Below are positions 1 through 8,204 of a stretch of 64,000 bases of DNA, one piece after another. A program made the translations under genes and the position numbers. Within the stretch, counting starts at the first letter, position 1. Every line of letters begins with the position of its first letter. Source of the stretch: Sphingomonas_B tabacisoli (lineage in GTDB: Bacteria > Pseudomonadota > Alphaproteobacteria > Sphingomonadales > Sphingomonadaceae); NCBI RefSeq assembly GCF_042678385.1, contig NZ_JBHUDY010000001.1:558001-622000 (forward strand), in the 5' to 3' direction. The notes under the pieces are model-generated. The model was not told the DNA's origin and did no database searches. It worked only from the letters and a program-made list of their open reading frames with translations.

Positions 1-34
1 CGACTTGGCCGAGGCCATTCGGGAAGCGGCATGA
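1..34 (+). CDS. hisA: 3' end of HisA (partial)
   Basis: The first 34 bases read in frame as the last ten codons of a gene (ending DLAEAIREAA) followed by TGA. That stop overlaps the hisF ATG as ATGA. A gene ending in this position immediately before hisF is normally hisA, the phosphoribosyl-formimino-AICAR isomerase of histidine synthesis. The identification rests on gene order, since too little protein is present to recognise it by itself. Confidence 0.6.
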   Translation, partial: DLAEAIREAA

Positions 35-798
35 CCGTTCGCGTCCGCGTCATTCCCTGCCTCGATGTGGCCAATGGCCGGGTGGTGAAGGGCGTCAACT
101 TCGTCGACCTGGCCGACGCCGGCGATCCGGTCGAGCAGGCGCGGGCTTATGACGCTGCCGGAGCGGACGAACTCTGTTTTCTCGACATCACCGCCAGTCA
201 CGAGGCGCGGGGCACGATGGTCGATGTCGTCCGCCGGACGGCCGAGGTGTGCTTCATGCCGCTGACCGTCGGCGGCGGTGTGCGTTCGGTCGAGGATGCG
301 CGGGCGCTGCTGCTCGCGGGCGCCGACAAGGTGGCGGTCAACTCCGCCGCCGTCGCACGGCCTGAAGTGGTCGCCGAGATCGCGGACAAGTTCGGCAGCC
401 AGTGCGTCGTCGCTTCGGTCGATGCGCGGGCGGTCGATCGCGGGCGCTGGGAAGTGTTCACGCATGGCGGGCGGCGGGAAACCGGCATCGATGCGGTTTC
501 GCACGCCGTACGGTTGGCCGAGCTTGGTGCGGGTGAGCTGCTGGTCACATCGATGGACCGGGATGGCACGCAGGGGGGCTATGACCTCGCGCTGACAAAG
601 GCGATCGCCGATGCGGTGTCGGTGCCGGTGGTGGCGAGCGGCGGGGTTGGCGAACTTGACCATCTCGTGGAAGGTATACGGGAGGGCCATGCCTCAGCGG
701 TGCTGGCCGCTTCGATCTTTCATTTCGGGCGCTATACGATCGCCGAGGCGCATAAGGCATTGAAAGAGGGTGGATTTCCGGTGCGAAGCCATGACTGA
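31..798 (+). CDS. hisF: Imidazole glycerol phosphate synthase subunit HisF
   Basis: Cyclase subunit of imidazole glycerol phosphate synthase, which acts with HisH in the cytoplasm to make IGP and AICAR in histidine biosynthesis. At 255 residues it has the usual family length. It shows the (beta-alpha)8 signatures: RVIPCLDV near the N-terminus with the catalytic Asp at about residue 12, LTVGGGVRS in the first half, and TSMDRDGTQGGYD with the second catalytic Asp in the second half, then VVASGGVG. It overlaps hisA by 4 nt and hisE by 8 nt, consistent with a translationally coupled operon. Confidence 0.97.
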   Translation: MTVRVRVIPCLDVANGRVVKGVNFVDLADAGDPVEQARAYDAAGADELCFLDITASHEARGTMVDVVRRTAEVCFMPLTVGGGVRSVEDARALLLAGADKVAVNSAAVARPEVVAEIADKFGSQCVVASVDARAVDRGRWEVFTHGGRRETGIDAVSHAVRLAELGAGELLVTSMDRDGTQGGYDLALTKAIADAVSVPVVASGGVGELDHLVEGIREGHASAVLAASIFHFGRYTIAEAHKALKEGGFPVRSHD

Positions 799-1135
799 CA
801 ATCGCCTGCTGCGCCTGACCGAGACGATCCGCAGCCGCCGGGGCGCGGACCCCGAAACCTCCTATGTGGCGCGGCTGTTTCACATGGGCCGCGAGCGGAT
901 CGCGCAGAAGCTCGGCGAGGAAGCGGTGGAAGCAGTGATCGCCGCCGCTACCGGCAATGCCGAGGCCTTGAAGGGCGAGGCGGCGGACCTGGTGTTTCAC
1001 CTCGCGGTGCTGCTCGAAAGCATGGGCCTGAGCTTCGAGGACGTGCTGACCGAGCTCGAACGGCGCGAAGGCGTTTCCGGCCTTGCGGAGAAAGCGGCGC
1101 GGTCGGGCGTTGCTGCTCCTGACAAAGGAGACTGA
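791..1135 (+). CDS. hisE: Phosphoribosyl-ATP pyrophosphatase HisE
   Basis: Hydrolyses phosphoribosyl-ATP to phosphoribosyl-AMP, an early step of histidine biosynthesis. The product is 114 residues with the all-alpha MazG-like pattern: KLGEEAVEAVIAA (metal-binding Glu residues) followed by EAADLVFHLAVLL with a conserved Glu/Asp pair. The ATG at 791 lies inside the end of hisF, so the start fits coupled translation. An upstream in-frame start at 770 is disfavoured because it would deepen the overlap. Confidence 0.95.
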   Translation: MTDNRLLRLTETIRSRRGADPETSYVARLFHMGRERIAQKLGEEAVEAVIAAATGNAEALKGEAADLVFHLAVLLESMGLSFEDVLTELERREGVSGLAEKAARSGVAAPDKGD

Positions 1136-1136
1136 A

Positions 1137-1325
1137 ATGCTGGGCAAAGTGATCGGCGCGCTGGTCGGCGAGGAAATCGGCAAGCGCCACGGGCAGGGCG
1201 GCAAAGGCGCGGTGCTGGGCGTGATCGCGGCGGGCGCCATGCGCCGCCTCGGGCCCCTCGGCCTGGTGCTGGGCGGCGCTTATGTCGCCAAGAAAGCGTA
1301 CGATCGGAGCCGCGAGAAGGCCTGA
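1137..1325 (+). CDS. Small glycine-rich hypothetical protein
   Basis: A 62-residue protein directly after hisE. An AAGGAG ribosome-binding site lies 6 nt before the ATG. The sequence is basic and Gly/Ala-rich, with a hydrophobic stretch (GAVLGVIAAG, then LGLVLGGAYVAKKAYD) that could form a membrane-associated hairpin. No family was recognised. Proximity suggests co-transcription with the his genes, with gmk downstream. Confidence 0.7.
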   Translation: MLGKVIGALVGEEIGKRHGQGGKGAVLGVIAAGAMRRLGPLGLVLGGAYVAKKAYDRSREKA

Positions 1326-1363
1326 CGCATTGACGCGAGGGCGACTCCACGCCACGAGCGGCC

Positions 1364-2041
1364 ATGCTTCGCCCGACGACGCTTCTCGCTTCCCGCAACG
1401 ACGATCCGCATAAATTCCGCCGCCGCGGTGTGCTGTTCGTGCTGTCTTCGCCGTCGGGCGCGGGCAAGTCTACCATCTCGCGCATGCTGTTGCAGGCCGA
1501 TCCGCTGCTGCAGATGTCGGTCTCGGCCACGACGCGCGCGATCCGGCCGGGCGAGCAGGACGGTGTCGATTATCATTTCGTCGATCTGCCGCGCTTCAAG
1601 GAAATGGTCGCAGCCGGCGAGTTCCTGGAATGGGCGCACGTCTTCGGTCACCGCTACGGCACGCCGGCCAAGCCGGTCGACGAAATCCTTGCCTCGGGCA
1701 GCGACGTGCTGTTCGACATCGACTGGCAGGGCGCGCAACAGCTTCATCAGCTCGCCGGTGGCGACGTCGTGCGCGTGTTCATCCTGCCGCCCTCGATGGA
1801 GGAGCTGGAGCGCCGTCTTCGCGCGCGCAACACCGACAGCGACGAAGTGATCAACGCCCGCATGGCGCGCGCGGCGAGCGAGATCGGCCACTGGGACGGC
1901 TACGACTATGTGATCGTCAACGACGATGCCGCCAAATGCTTCGAGCAGGTCCGCACCATCCTGCAGGCCGAGCGCCTGAAGCGCAGCCGCCAGACCGGCC
2001 TGATCGGCTTCGTCCGCAAACTGACGACGCCGGAATCCTAG
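1364..2041 (+). CDS. gmk: Guanylate kinase
   Basis: Phosphorylates GMP to GDP with ATP in the cytoplasm. The P-loop SSPSGAGKST lies at about residues 28-37. The GMP-binding region follows (SATTRAIRPGEQDGVDYHFV), then DIDWQGAQQL and RLRARNTDS, the lid arginines. It is 225 residues, slightly longer than average because of an N-terminal extension of roughly 20 residues before the core. A start further in cannot be excluded. Confidence 0.96.
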   Translation: MLRPTTLLASRNDDPHKFRRRGVLFVLSSPSGAGKSTISRMLLQADPLLQMSVSATTRAIRPGEQDGVDYHFVDLPRFKEMVAAGEFLEWAHVFGHRYGTPAKPVDEILASGSDVLFDIDWQGAQQLHQLAGGDVVRVFILPPSMEELERRLRARNTDSDEVINARMARAASEIGHWDGYDYVIVNDDAAKCFEQVRTILQAERLKRSRQTGLIGFVRKLTTPES

Positions 2042-2055
2042 ATTATCTTCGGCAC

Positions 2056-2126
2056 CCCGGCCTCGAGCCGGGCCCCGCTGCCCCAAGTGAAAAAGAAGAA
2101 GCGGGATGCCGGATCAAGTCCGGCAT
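2056..2126. repeat. Dispersed palindromic repeat between gmk and the radical-SAM gene
   Basis: Two hairpins in the gap. CCCGGC/GCCGGG pair at 2056-2072, and a perfect ATGCCGGA/TCCGGCAT pair (8-bp arms, 5-nt loop) lies at 2106-2126. Sequences of this GCCGGAtcaagTCCGGC type recur through alphaproteobacterial genomes as intergenic repeats. It may also act as a transcription stop for gmk, though there is no clear T-run. Confidence 0.6.
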
Positions 2127-2172
2127 GACGTATGTGCTTGTGTTCGAACGGGGTAGAACGTATCATGAACGT

Positions 2173-3411
2173 ATGGCTCAGCTCGACATCCGGCGGAAGC
2201 TCGAGATTCTGGCGGACGCGGCGAAGTATGACGCGTCCTGTGCTTCGTCCGGCACGGCGAAGCGCGACAGCCGGGGCGGGAAAGGGCTGGGTTCGACCGA
2301 GGGCATGGGCATCTGTCACGCCTATGCGCCGGATGGGCGGTGCATTTCGCTGCTGAAGATCCTGCTGACGAATAGCTGCATCTTCGACTGCCATTATTGC
2401 ATCAACCGCAAGAGCTCGAATGTTCGCCGTGCGCGCTTCACGGCGAAGGAAGTGGTCGATCTCACCCTCGCCTTCTACCGGCGCAATTATATCGAGGGGC
2501 TGTTCCTCTCCTCGGGCATTATTCGCAGCTCGAATTACACGATGGAGCAGATCGTCGAGGTCGCGCGGTCGCTGCGCGAGGACCATGACTTCCGCGGCTA
2601 TATTCATTTGAAGACCATCCCGGATGCCGATCCCGAGCTGGTGCGGCTGGCGGGCCTTCATGCCGATCGCGTGTCGATCAATATCGAGCTGCCGACAGCG
2701 CGCGGATTGAAGCGGCTGGCGCCGGAGAAGGACGGGGACCGGATCGAGGCGGCGATGGCCGATGTCAAATCGGCGATCGACGAAGCGCAGGACGTGGCGA
2801 AGTTCAAGCATGCGCCGCGGCTCGCGCCTGCCGGCCAATCGACCCAGATGATCGTCGGCGCCGACAGCGCGACCGATGGCGATATCGTGCTGCGTGCCTC
2901 ATCGCTCTACGGCAAATACAAGCTCCGGCGCGTCTATTACTCCGCCTTCAGCCCGATCCCCGACGCAAGCACGGTGCTGCCGCTCCAGCGTCCGCCGCTG
3001 ATGCGCGAGCACCGGCTCTACCAGTCGGACTGGCTGATGCGCTTCTATGGCTTTCAACCGCAGGAAGTCGTGGCCGCAGCAAATGAGAGCGGGATGCTGC
3101 CGCTCGATATCGACCCGAAGCTCGCCTGGGCGCTGAAGCACCGCGACCGTTTCCCGGTAGACGTCAATCGCGCGCCGAAGGAGCTGTTGCTGCGTATTCC
3201 GGGATTGGGCGTGAAGGCAGTGAGCGCAATTCTGGCCAGCCGGCGATTGCGGCGGCTCCGCCTCGACGACATTGCGCGCCTGACCGTGTCGGTCGCCAGG
3301 CTCCGGCCGTTCATCGTGGCGGAGGACTGGCGACCCATATTGCTGGCCGATCGTGCCGACCTGAAGCCGCTGGTCGCGCCGAAGCGCGAGCAGCTTGAGC
3401 TGTTCGGCTAG
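2173..3411 (+). CDS. Putative DNA modification/repair radical SAM protein
   Basis: A 412-residue radical S-adenosylmethionine enzyme. The [4Fe-4S] cluster motif CxxxCxxC is visible as CIFDCHYC at about residues 71-78. A C-terminal helix-hairpin-helix (PKELLLRIPGLGVKAVSAIL) suggests DNA binding. This matches the family annotated as putative DNA modification/repair radical SAM protein. Its usual partner, a UDG-like or metallo-associated protein, is not next to it here. The next feature downstream is an inverted repeat and then opposite-strand genes. Substrate and reaction are unknown. Confident of family, not of function. Confidence 0.88.
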   Translation: MAQLDIRRKLEILADAAKYDASCASSGTAKRDSRGGKGLGSTEGMGICHAYAPDGRCISLLKILLTNSCIFDCHYCINRKSSNVRRARFTAKEVVDLTLAFYRRNYIEGLFLSSGIIRSSNYTMEQIVEVARSLREDHDFRGYIHLKTIPDADPELVRLAGLHADRVSINIELPTARGLKRLAPEKDGDRIEAAMADVKSAIDEAQDVAKFKHAPRLAPAGQSTQMIVGADSATDGDIVLRASSLYGKYKLRRVYYSAFSPIPDASTVLPLQRPPLMREHRLYQSDWLMRFYGFQPQEVVAAANESGMLPLDIDPKLAWALKHRDRFPVDVNRAPKELLLRIPGLGVKAVSAILASRRLRRLRLDDIARLTVSVARLRPFIVAEDWRPILLADRADLKPLVAPKREQLELFG

Positions 3412-3435
3412 AGTTGTCATGCCACCGTTGAAAAA

Positions 3436-3526
3436 CCGTTCGGGCTGAGCCTGTCGAAGCCCTCCCTTATTCTTTCGGTGATTCAGAAAAGAAAGGGAGG
3501 GGCTTCGACAAGCTCAGCCCGAACGG
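3436..3526. repeat. Large inverted repeat of the TTCGGGCTGAGC type
   Basis: Arms of about 32 nt (one or two mismatches) run from 3436 and back from 3526 around a 26-nt centre. The left arm begins CCGTTCGGGCTGAGCC and the right arm ends GCTCAGCCCGAACGG. This is a known style of dispersed palindrome in sphingomonads. It lies between the convergent radical-SAM and glycine-zipper genes and may terminate both. Confidence 0.75.
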
Positions 3527-3564
3527 AATGGGTGTTTCAGTGAAGCCGTGACAATCTATGGGCG

Positions 3565-4071
3565 TTAACGGCACTCGGGCGGCGTGCTGCCTTGCTCGAC
3601 CGCGCGGCCGGCAAGCGCGCCCGCGCCGCCGCCGATGATCGTGCCGACCGCACGGTTGCGGCCGCCGTCCACGGCGCGTCCGAGCAGGGCGCCGGCGACG
3701 CCACCGATGATCGTGCCGACGGTGCCATCCTTGCGCTTGCAATAGGTCTGGCCGTCATTGCCGCGCCAGGTCGGGCCGTCATAGGCGCGCGAGGCCAGGC
3801 GCTCGCGCTCGGCTTCATAACGTGCGCGGGTGTCCTGATAGGCCTGGCGCTCGCGCTCGTAGATGTCGCGTTCACGGTCGAAGCGCGCCTGAGCGGCGTC
3901 GAAGCGGCGCTGCGCCGCATCCATGTCGGCCACCGAGCGATCGTCGTAATAGCGATCGTCGTAGCGGCGATCGTCGTAACGCGACGGGGGCGGAGGCACC
4001 GGCTGCGCGAGAGCCGCGGCCGACGGCAGCAGCGTCGAACCAAGCGCGGCGGCGAGAACAAATTTACGCAT
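3565..4071 (-). CDS. Secreted glycine-zipper protein with Arg/Glu-rich coiled region
   Basis: A 168-residue protein starting MRKFVLAAALGSTLL, a clear signal peptide ending at about ALAQ. A highly charged middle (DAAQRRFDAAQARFDRERD onward) is probably a coiled coil. The C-terminus has two glycine-zipper segments (GTIIGGVAGALLGRAVDGG and GTIIGGGAGALAGRAVE) like the 17-kDa surface antigen/2TM glycine-zipper family. The start at 4071 has GGAGGGG upstream. Likely periplasmic or outer-membrane associated. The next upstream gene has the same C-terminal module. Confidence 0.8.
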   Translation of the reverse strand: MRKFVLAAALGSTLLPSAAALAQPVPPPPSRYDDRRYDDRYYDDRSVADMDAAQRRFDAAQARFDRERDIYERERQAYQDTRARYEAERERLASRAYDGPTWRGNDGQTYCKRKDGTVGTIIGGVAGALLGRAVDGGRNRAVGTIIGGGAGALAGRAVEQGSTPPECR

Positions 4072-4135
4072 AAAACCCCTCCGTCTGAACCAGATGCGGG
4101 CGATTATAGGCCCGCTTGCCTGAACCGCAGGCAAC

Positions 4136-4163
4136 AAAAAAGGCGAGGCCCGAAGGCCCCGCC
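4136..4163 (-). terminator. Intrinsic terminator of the 4185-4820 gene
   Basis: Read on the minus strand, GGCGGGGCC pairs with GGCCTCGCC (one mismatch) around a TTCG tetraloop and is followed by six T. It lies just after the stop of the gene at 4185-4820 and would separate it from the 3565-4071 gene. Confidence 0.75.
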
Positions 4164-4184
4164 TCTTCATTCGTCACGATCGCC

Positions 4185-4820
4185 TCAGCGGCAGTCGTCG
4201 CTGCGGTCGATCGCCCGGCCGGCGAGCGCACCTGCGCCACCGCCCAGGATCGCGCCGACCGCGTTGCCGCCGATCGCGGCGCCCAGCGCGGCACCGGCGA
4301 CGCCGCCGACGATTGTACCGGTCGTGCCGTCGCTGCGGCGGCAATAGGTCCGGCCATCTTCGCCGACCCAGGTCCGTCCATTATAGGCGGACTGTTCGCT
4401 GACGCGGTTGCCGGCGCTGTCGCGGAGCACGCCGTAGCGGTCGCGGTAATAGCCGTTCGCGGCATAGCCGGCGCTCCCGGCCACCCAATAGCCGTTCCGG
4501 TCACGATACCAGCCATTGCGCTCGGCGCGGCTGGCGGTGACGAGACGGCCCTGGCGGTCACGCAGCGAACCGCGTGCGTCGACATAGAAGCCGTTCGAGT
4601 CGGCATAGCCATTTACGGCCGCTTCATTGACTCGGTTACCGTAACGATCGCGCAGCACGCCGTAGCGGTCGCGATAATAGCCATTGGCACCGTAATAACC
4701 GCTATTGTTGGTGCCGACATAGCCGGACCCATAGCTGCCGTAATACTGCGCCGCTGCTGGCGCAGACAGGCCGGTCAACGTCGTCGCCGTCAGGGCGAGG
4801 CTGGTTAGCAACTTACGCAT
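4185..4820 (-). CDS. Secreted repeat and glycine-zipper protein
   Basis: A 211-residue protein with a signal peptide (MRKLLTSLALTATTLTGL, cleavage near AAAQ). It has tandem Tyr/Gly/Arg-rich units: NGYYRDRYGVLRD occurs twice, with NGFYVDARGSLRD and NGWYRDRNGYW as divergent copies. The C-terminus carries the zipper GTIVGGVAGAALGAAIGG and GAILGGGAGALAGRAID, shared with the neighbouring 3565-4071 protein. GGAGGAACAGTC precedes the ATG. Predicted cell-envelope protein of unknown role. Confidence 0.8.
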   Translation of the reverse strand: MRKLLTSLALTATTLTGLSAPAAAQYYGSYGSGYVGTNNSGYYGANGYYRDRYGVLRDRYGNRVNEAAVNGYADSNGFYVDARGSLRDRQGRLVTASRAERNGWYRDRNGYWVAGSAGYAANGYYRDRYGVLRDSAGNRVSEQSAYNGRTWVGEDGRTYCRRSDGTTGTIVGGVAGAALGAAIGGNAVGAILGGGAGALAGRAIDRSDDCR

Positions 4821-4894
4821 GACTGTTCCTCCATTTCCCGTCGTCTAAACGGGCGTGGGGAACTCCGGTTTCATTAACCTGAGATAACAGTTGG

Positions 4895-5953
4895 TCAGCA
4901 GAAGCGAATCGTAGCGTTTTCAACGATTAAGCGTGTTGCGGCGGATGAGGCTTCGTCGAACAATGCAGCTTCGGTGCCTGTCATCCAGACCTGGCCGCCA
5001 TGCTCCAGCCGCTCGAACAGCGCCGCGCGCCGGCGTGGGTCAAGGTGCGCCGCGACTTCGTCGAGCAGCAGGATTGGCGCGCGGCCGGTCCGCTCCGCCA
5101 CCAGCCCGGCATGGGCAAGCACGATCCCGATCAGCAGCGCTTTCTGCTCGCCGGTCGAGCACAATTCGGCCGGCTGAGCTTTGGCAAGGTGCGTGACGCG
5201 CAGATCCTGCCGATGCGGCCCCTCGGGCGCGCGGCCCGCGGCCGCATCGCGGGCACGGTTGGCGGCGAGCGGCCACGGCGCCTCGGCATCCCAGCCGTCC
5301 AGGCTCAAGCCGGCGCGCGCGAACACGGTTTCGGGTTCTTCGGCGATCCGCTCGCCGAGCGCCGAGACCGTGCGCCGGCGTGCCTCGCCGATGGCGCGGC
5401 CATGCTCGGTCATCTGCGCTTCGAGCGCGGTCAGCCAGGCAGGGTCGGCCGGCTCGTCGGCGGTCAGCAAACGCGTCCGCGCACGCATCGCCGCCTCGTA
5501 GCGGGCGGCATGATGGGCGTGGGCCGGATCGAGCGCGAGCACCAGCCGGTCGAGAAAGCGGCGGCGTCCGCCGGCCGCCTCCGTGAACAGCCGGTCCATC
5601 GCGGGCGTCAGCCAGAGGATCGAAAGTCGTTCGGCAAGGGCATTGGCCGCAGCCGCAGCGCCATTGATGCGCACGATGCGACGTTCGGGCGCGCTCGCCA
5701 CCGCTCCGACGCCGATCTCGACATCGTCGGTGAGCCGCGCGGCGATCGCGAACCCTCCCGGGCCGCCTTGCCGCGCCATTTCCGAGAGCGCCGCGCCGCG
5801 CAGCCCGCGGCCCGGCGCGAGCAGCGACACCGCCTCCAGCACATTGGTCTTCCCCGCGCCATTCTCGCCGGTCAGGATAACGAGGCCCGGTCCGGGCTCG
5901 ATCAATGCATCGGCGTAGGAGCGGAAATCGGTGAGGGAGAGGCGGGCGATCAA
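4895..5953 (-). CDS. recF: DNA replication/repair protein RecF
   Basis: SMC-like ATPase that loads RecA at gaps through RecOR. It is 352 residues with Walker A GENGAGKTN near residue 33, N-terminal ARLSLTDFRSYADA, ABC-like signature region CSTGEQKALLIGIVLAHA, and Walker B PILLLDEVAAHLDP. The start is a TTG at 5953. Bacterial recF is often beside dnaN or gyrB, but here it stands next to a toxin-antitoxin pair. Confidence 0.96.
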   Translation of the reverse strand: MIARLSLTDFRSYADALIEPGPGLVILTGENGAGKTNVLEAVSLLAPGRGLRGAALSEMARQGGPGGFAIAARLTDDVEIGVGAVASAPERRIVRINGAAAAANALAERLSILWLTPAMDRLFTEAAGGRRRFLDRLVLALDPAHAHHAARYEAAMRARTRLLTADEPADPAWLTALEAQMTEHGRAIGEARRRTVSALGERIAEEPETVFARAGLSLDGWDAEAPWPLAANRARDAAAGRAPEGPHRQDLRVTHLAKAQPAELCSTGEQKALLIGIVLAHAGLVAERTGRAPILLLDEVAAHLDPRRRAALFERLEHGGQVWMTGTEAALFDEASSAATRLIVENATIRFC

Positions 5954-5960
5954 AGCCCGG

Positions 5961-6314
5961 TCAGCCGAGTGAAGCGAGCAGCGTCTCGCGAACTTTCGCC
6001 AACGTCGTGTCGTCCAATCTTCCGATTAGGGACGCGCGGTGTGTTTCGATCGGCGCGATCTTTGCGGTGCGCACCTTGGACGGAATGAGAAGACCAAGCT
6101 TTTCGGAATCGGGAATGGCAATATCCCCGGGCCACAACTCACGTTCGGCGTTTGTGATCATCAGCGTCCACGTCAGAATTCCGTTCGGCCCAAGGGCAGT
6201 CCGGCTGACGACCAGCGCCGGCCTAGGCACCAGAACAGGCCGTTCGACATGCGGAAACGGCGCCCGGACGAGATCGCCTGCGCTAAAGATTGTCGTAGAC
6301 GCTATCGAGTTCAT
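5961..6314 (-). CDS. Type II toxin, PemK/MazF family
   Basis: A 117-residue protein with the PemK/MazF opening FSAGDLVRAPFP and RPALVVS, the later KLGLLIPSKVRTAKIAP, and C-terminal helix. Family members are ribosome-independent mRNA interferases. It overlaps its antitoxin gene (6283-6498) by 32 nt and stops 7 nt before the recF start. The insertion against recF suggests a small acquired module. Confidence 0.85.
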   Translation of the reverse strand: MNSIASTTIFSAGDLVRAPFPHVERPVLVPRPALVVSRTALGPNGILTWTLMITNAERELWPGDIAIPDSEKLGLLIPSKVRTAKIAPIETHRASLIGRLDDTTLAKVRETLLASLG

Positions 6315-6498
6315 CGGCCCATTCGGTAAAAGTCGCGAACGGGTTCTCGAAGGGATCCGCGGGATTGTATCTCTTGAGCTTCACTTCGCCGCCTTCGATT
6401 TCGTACCCGATGAAATCGCCGGGCTTAAGACCAAGCGCAAGTCGGATCGCCCGAGGGATCGTGGTTTGCGACTTCGCCGTGATGCGGCTGTGAATCAT
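6283..6498 (-). CDS. AbrB/MazE-type antitoxin
   Basis: A 71-residue protein with an N-terminal swapped-hairpin AbrB domain (RITAKSQTTIPRAIRLALGLKPGDFIGYEI). The acidic C-terminal tail (ENPFATFTEWADELDSVYDNL) is typical of the toxin-binding part. First gene of the two-gene toxin-antitoxin operon. Such antitoxins normally repress their own promoter; no operator was resolved by eye. Confidence 0.87.
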   Translation of the reverse strand: MIHSRITAKSQTTIPRAIRLALGLKPGDFIGYEIEGGEVKLKRYNPADPFENPFATFTEWADELDSVYDNL

Positions 6499-6533
6499 GG
6501 TCCGAAGGTAAGGATAATCCTTTCCTTCCGCAA

Positions 6534-7310
6534 CTAAAGCCCGGTCAGGCCCTGCTCCGCGAGGCGCTTTTGGGCCTGGAGATAGCGGACCGGCTCCGGG
6601 ATATCGAGGCGGCGGCGGGCCTGGTCGAGCGGCTCATGGAGGAGCTGCTCGTAATCTTCGCCGGACAGCCAGGCGGCGCGCTTGCCGTTGCGATAGCCTT
6701 CCCAAACGGCGCGGAAATAGGCGGTCTCGCCGGTGATCTTCAGCGACTTGAGCGCGGCGCCGCCCGAGATCACGGCCCAGCCGAGCCCGTCGGTCTGCGC
6801 ATAGGAGAAAGCGATCAGGCAGGATTCACCCAGCGGTTCGTCGGCCTGGTAGCCGGTCAGCACGTGCCAGATGTCGTGGACGTCGCGCTCGCGCCGGCCG
6901 ATCCAGCCATAGGGGTGCTCCATCTCATCTTCGAGATGCTGGGCCTCGGAAACGTCGGCCAGACCCATTGCGGTGTAGCCGGTGCGGCCGAGGAAATCGC
7001 GATAGGCGGCGCCGACCGTGCCCGGCTGGAAGCTGTCAAGAAAACCGGGCTCGCTGAAGCGCTCGGAGAGCTCGACGCGATGATAGGCGATGCGGCCGCC
7101 GCCGGGCGTGCGCAGCAGCTTGGCATATTGCTTGGCTGGCGTGTCGGCATTGAGCGCGCGCATGATGCGGAAGGCCTGCACCGTGTCGTCGCTGTTCGCG
7201 AGCAGGGCGCGGAGTGCGACCCAGGCCGTTTTCCAGTCGCGCTTCGACGACGTGCCATAGACGACCGGGGATTCGGTCGTGTCGGGCCGGGGAGGAGCAA
7301 GCGTCGCCAT
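6534..7310 (-). CDS. Coq4 family protein (copy 1)
   Basis: A 258-residue Coq4-like protein. Coq4 is a ubiquinone-biosynthesis factor with a metal-binding HDxxH motif, here HDIWH followed by VLTGYQADEPLGE. The whole chain aligns with the next gene upstream (7349-8119): RDWKxAxxALRxLL, VFRIMRALNADT, GGGRIAYxRxEL, GTVGAAYRDFL, AAWLSGEDYEQL are shared, so the two are tandem duplicates. The ATG at 7310 is preferred to an in-frame TTG at 7319. Family sure, exact role inferred. Confidence 0.82.
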   Translation of the reverse strand: MATLAPPRPDTTESPVVYGTSSKRDWKTAWVALRALLANSDDTVQAFRIMRALNADTPAKQYAKLLRTPGGGRIAYHRVELSERFSEPGFLDSFQPGTVGAAYRDFLGRTGYTAMGLADVSEAQHLEDEMEHPYGWIGRRERDVHDIWHVLTGYQADEPLGESCLIAFSYAQTDGLGWAVISGGAALKSLKITGETAYFRAVWEGYRNGKRAAWLSGEDYEQLLHEPLDQARRRLDIPEPVRYLQAQKRLAEQGLTGL

Positions 7311-7348
7311 CGCCGCCAATTATGGTGCGCCGGGCGCTTGGGCAACAA

Positions 7349-8119
7349 CTACAGGCCGGTTTTCCCCATTTCCGCAAGCGCCACCTGGAGCTGGCGGTAG
7401 CGGACGGGATCGGACAGGCCGAGGCGGCGGCGGGCCTGGTCGAGCGGCTCGTGCATCAGCTGCTCGTAATCCTCGCCGGAAAGCCAGGCGGCGCGCTTGC
7501 CGCTGCGATAGCCTTCGATCACGGCGCGGGCGAAGTCCCAGCTTCCGGTCACGCGCCGGGCCTTGAGCGACGCGCCGAGCGCGATCGCGGCCCAGCCGAG
7601 ACCCTTCGTTTGCGCGTAGGAGAAGGCGACGAGGCAGGCTTCGCCGGCGGGCTCATCGGCCTGATAGCCGGTCAGCACGTGCCAGATGTCGTGCACGTCG
7701 CGCTCGCGGCGGCCGAACCAGGCATAGGGATGCTCGGCGTCGTGCGGCACATTGTCGGCCATCGACACTTCGGCAAGGCCGGCGGCGGAATAGCCGGTGC
7801 GGTTGAGGAAGTCGCGATAGGCGGCGCCGACCGTGCCGGGCTTGAAGCTCGCGATATAGGCCGGGTCGCTGAACAGCTTGGTCAGCTCCGTGCGCCGATA
7901 GGCGATGCGGCCGCCGCCGGGCCTGCCGAGCAGCTTGTGATAGTTGCGGGCGGCGGTGTCGGCATTCAGCGCGCGCATGATGCGGAAGACCTGAACGGTG
8001 TCGTTGCCGTTCTGGAGCAGCTTGCGGAGCGCGGTGAGCGCGCCTTTCCAGTCGCGGCGCGTGTTCGTGCCGGGGACGGGCAGGGGAGCCGCTTGCGGCT
8101 GGGCGATCGTTGCTGACAT
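7349..8119 (-). CDS. Coq4 family protein (copy 2)
   Basis: A 256-residue paralogue of the 6534-7310 product, in the same orientation and 38 nt upstream of it. It carries HDIWH and VLTGYQADEPAGE at the same position. The N-terminal 20 residues (Pro/Ala-rich) differ from copy 1. The start at 8119 is chosen because homology begins soon after; a longer start at 8155 is possible. Likely acts with quinone biosynthesis at the inner membrane. Confidence 0.82.
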   Translation of the reverse strand: MSATIAQPQAAPLPVPGTNTRRDWKGALTALRKLLQNGNDTVQVFRIMRALNADTAARNYHKLLGRPGGGRIAYRRTELTKLFSDPAYIASFKPGTVGAAYRDFLNRTGYSAAGLAEVSMADNVPHDAEHPYAWFGRRERDVHDIWHVLTGYQADEPAGEACLVAFSYAQTKGLGWAAIALGASLKARRVTGSWDFARAVIEGYRSGKRAAWLSGEDYEQLMHEPLDQARRRLGLSDPVRYRQLQVALAEMGKTGL

Positions 8120-8204
8120 GAGTGTCAGTATATCGATTCGCGCACCATTGTGCAAGCGCCACCGGCATGAGACTGTGGCTCATTGAAACAGGGGAGTCGT
8201 CGTC

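Noticed and set aside
1630..2172. N-terminal extension of the radical-SAM gene through gmk
   Set aside because: The extension overlaps gmk in another frame and the repeat; homology begins at MAQLDIRRK.
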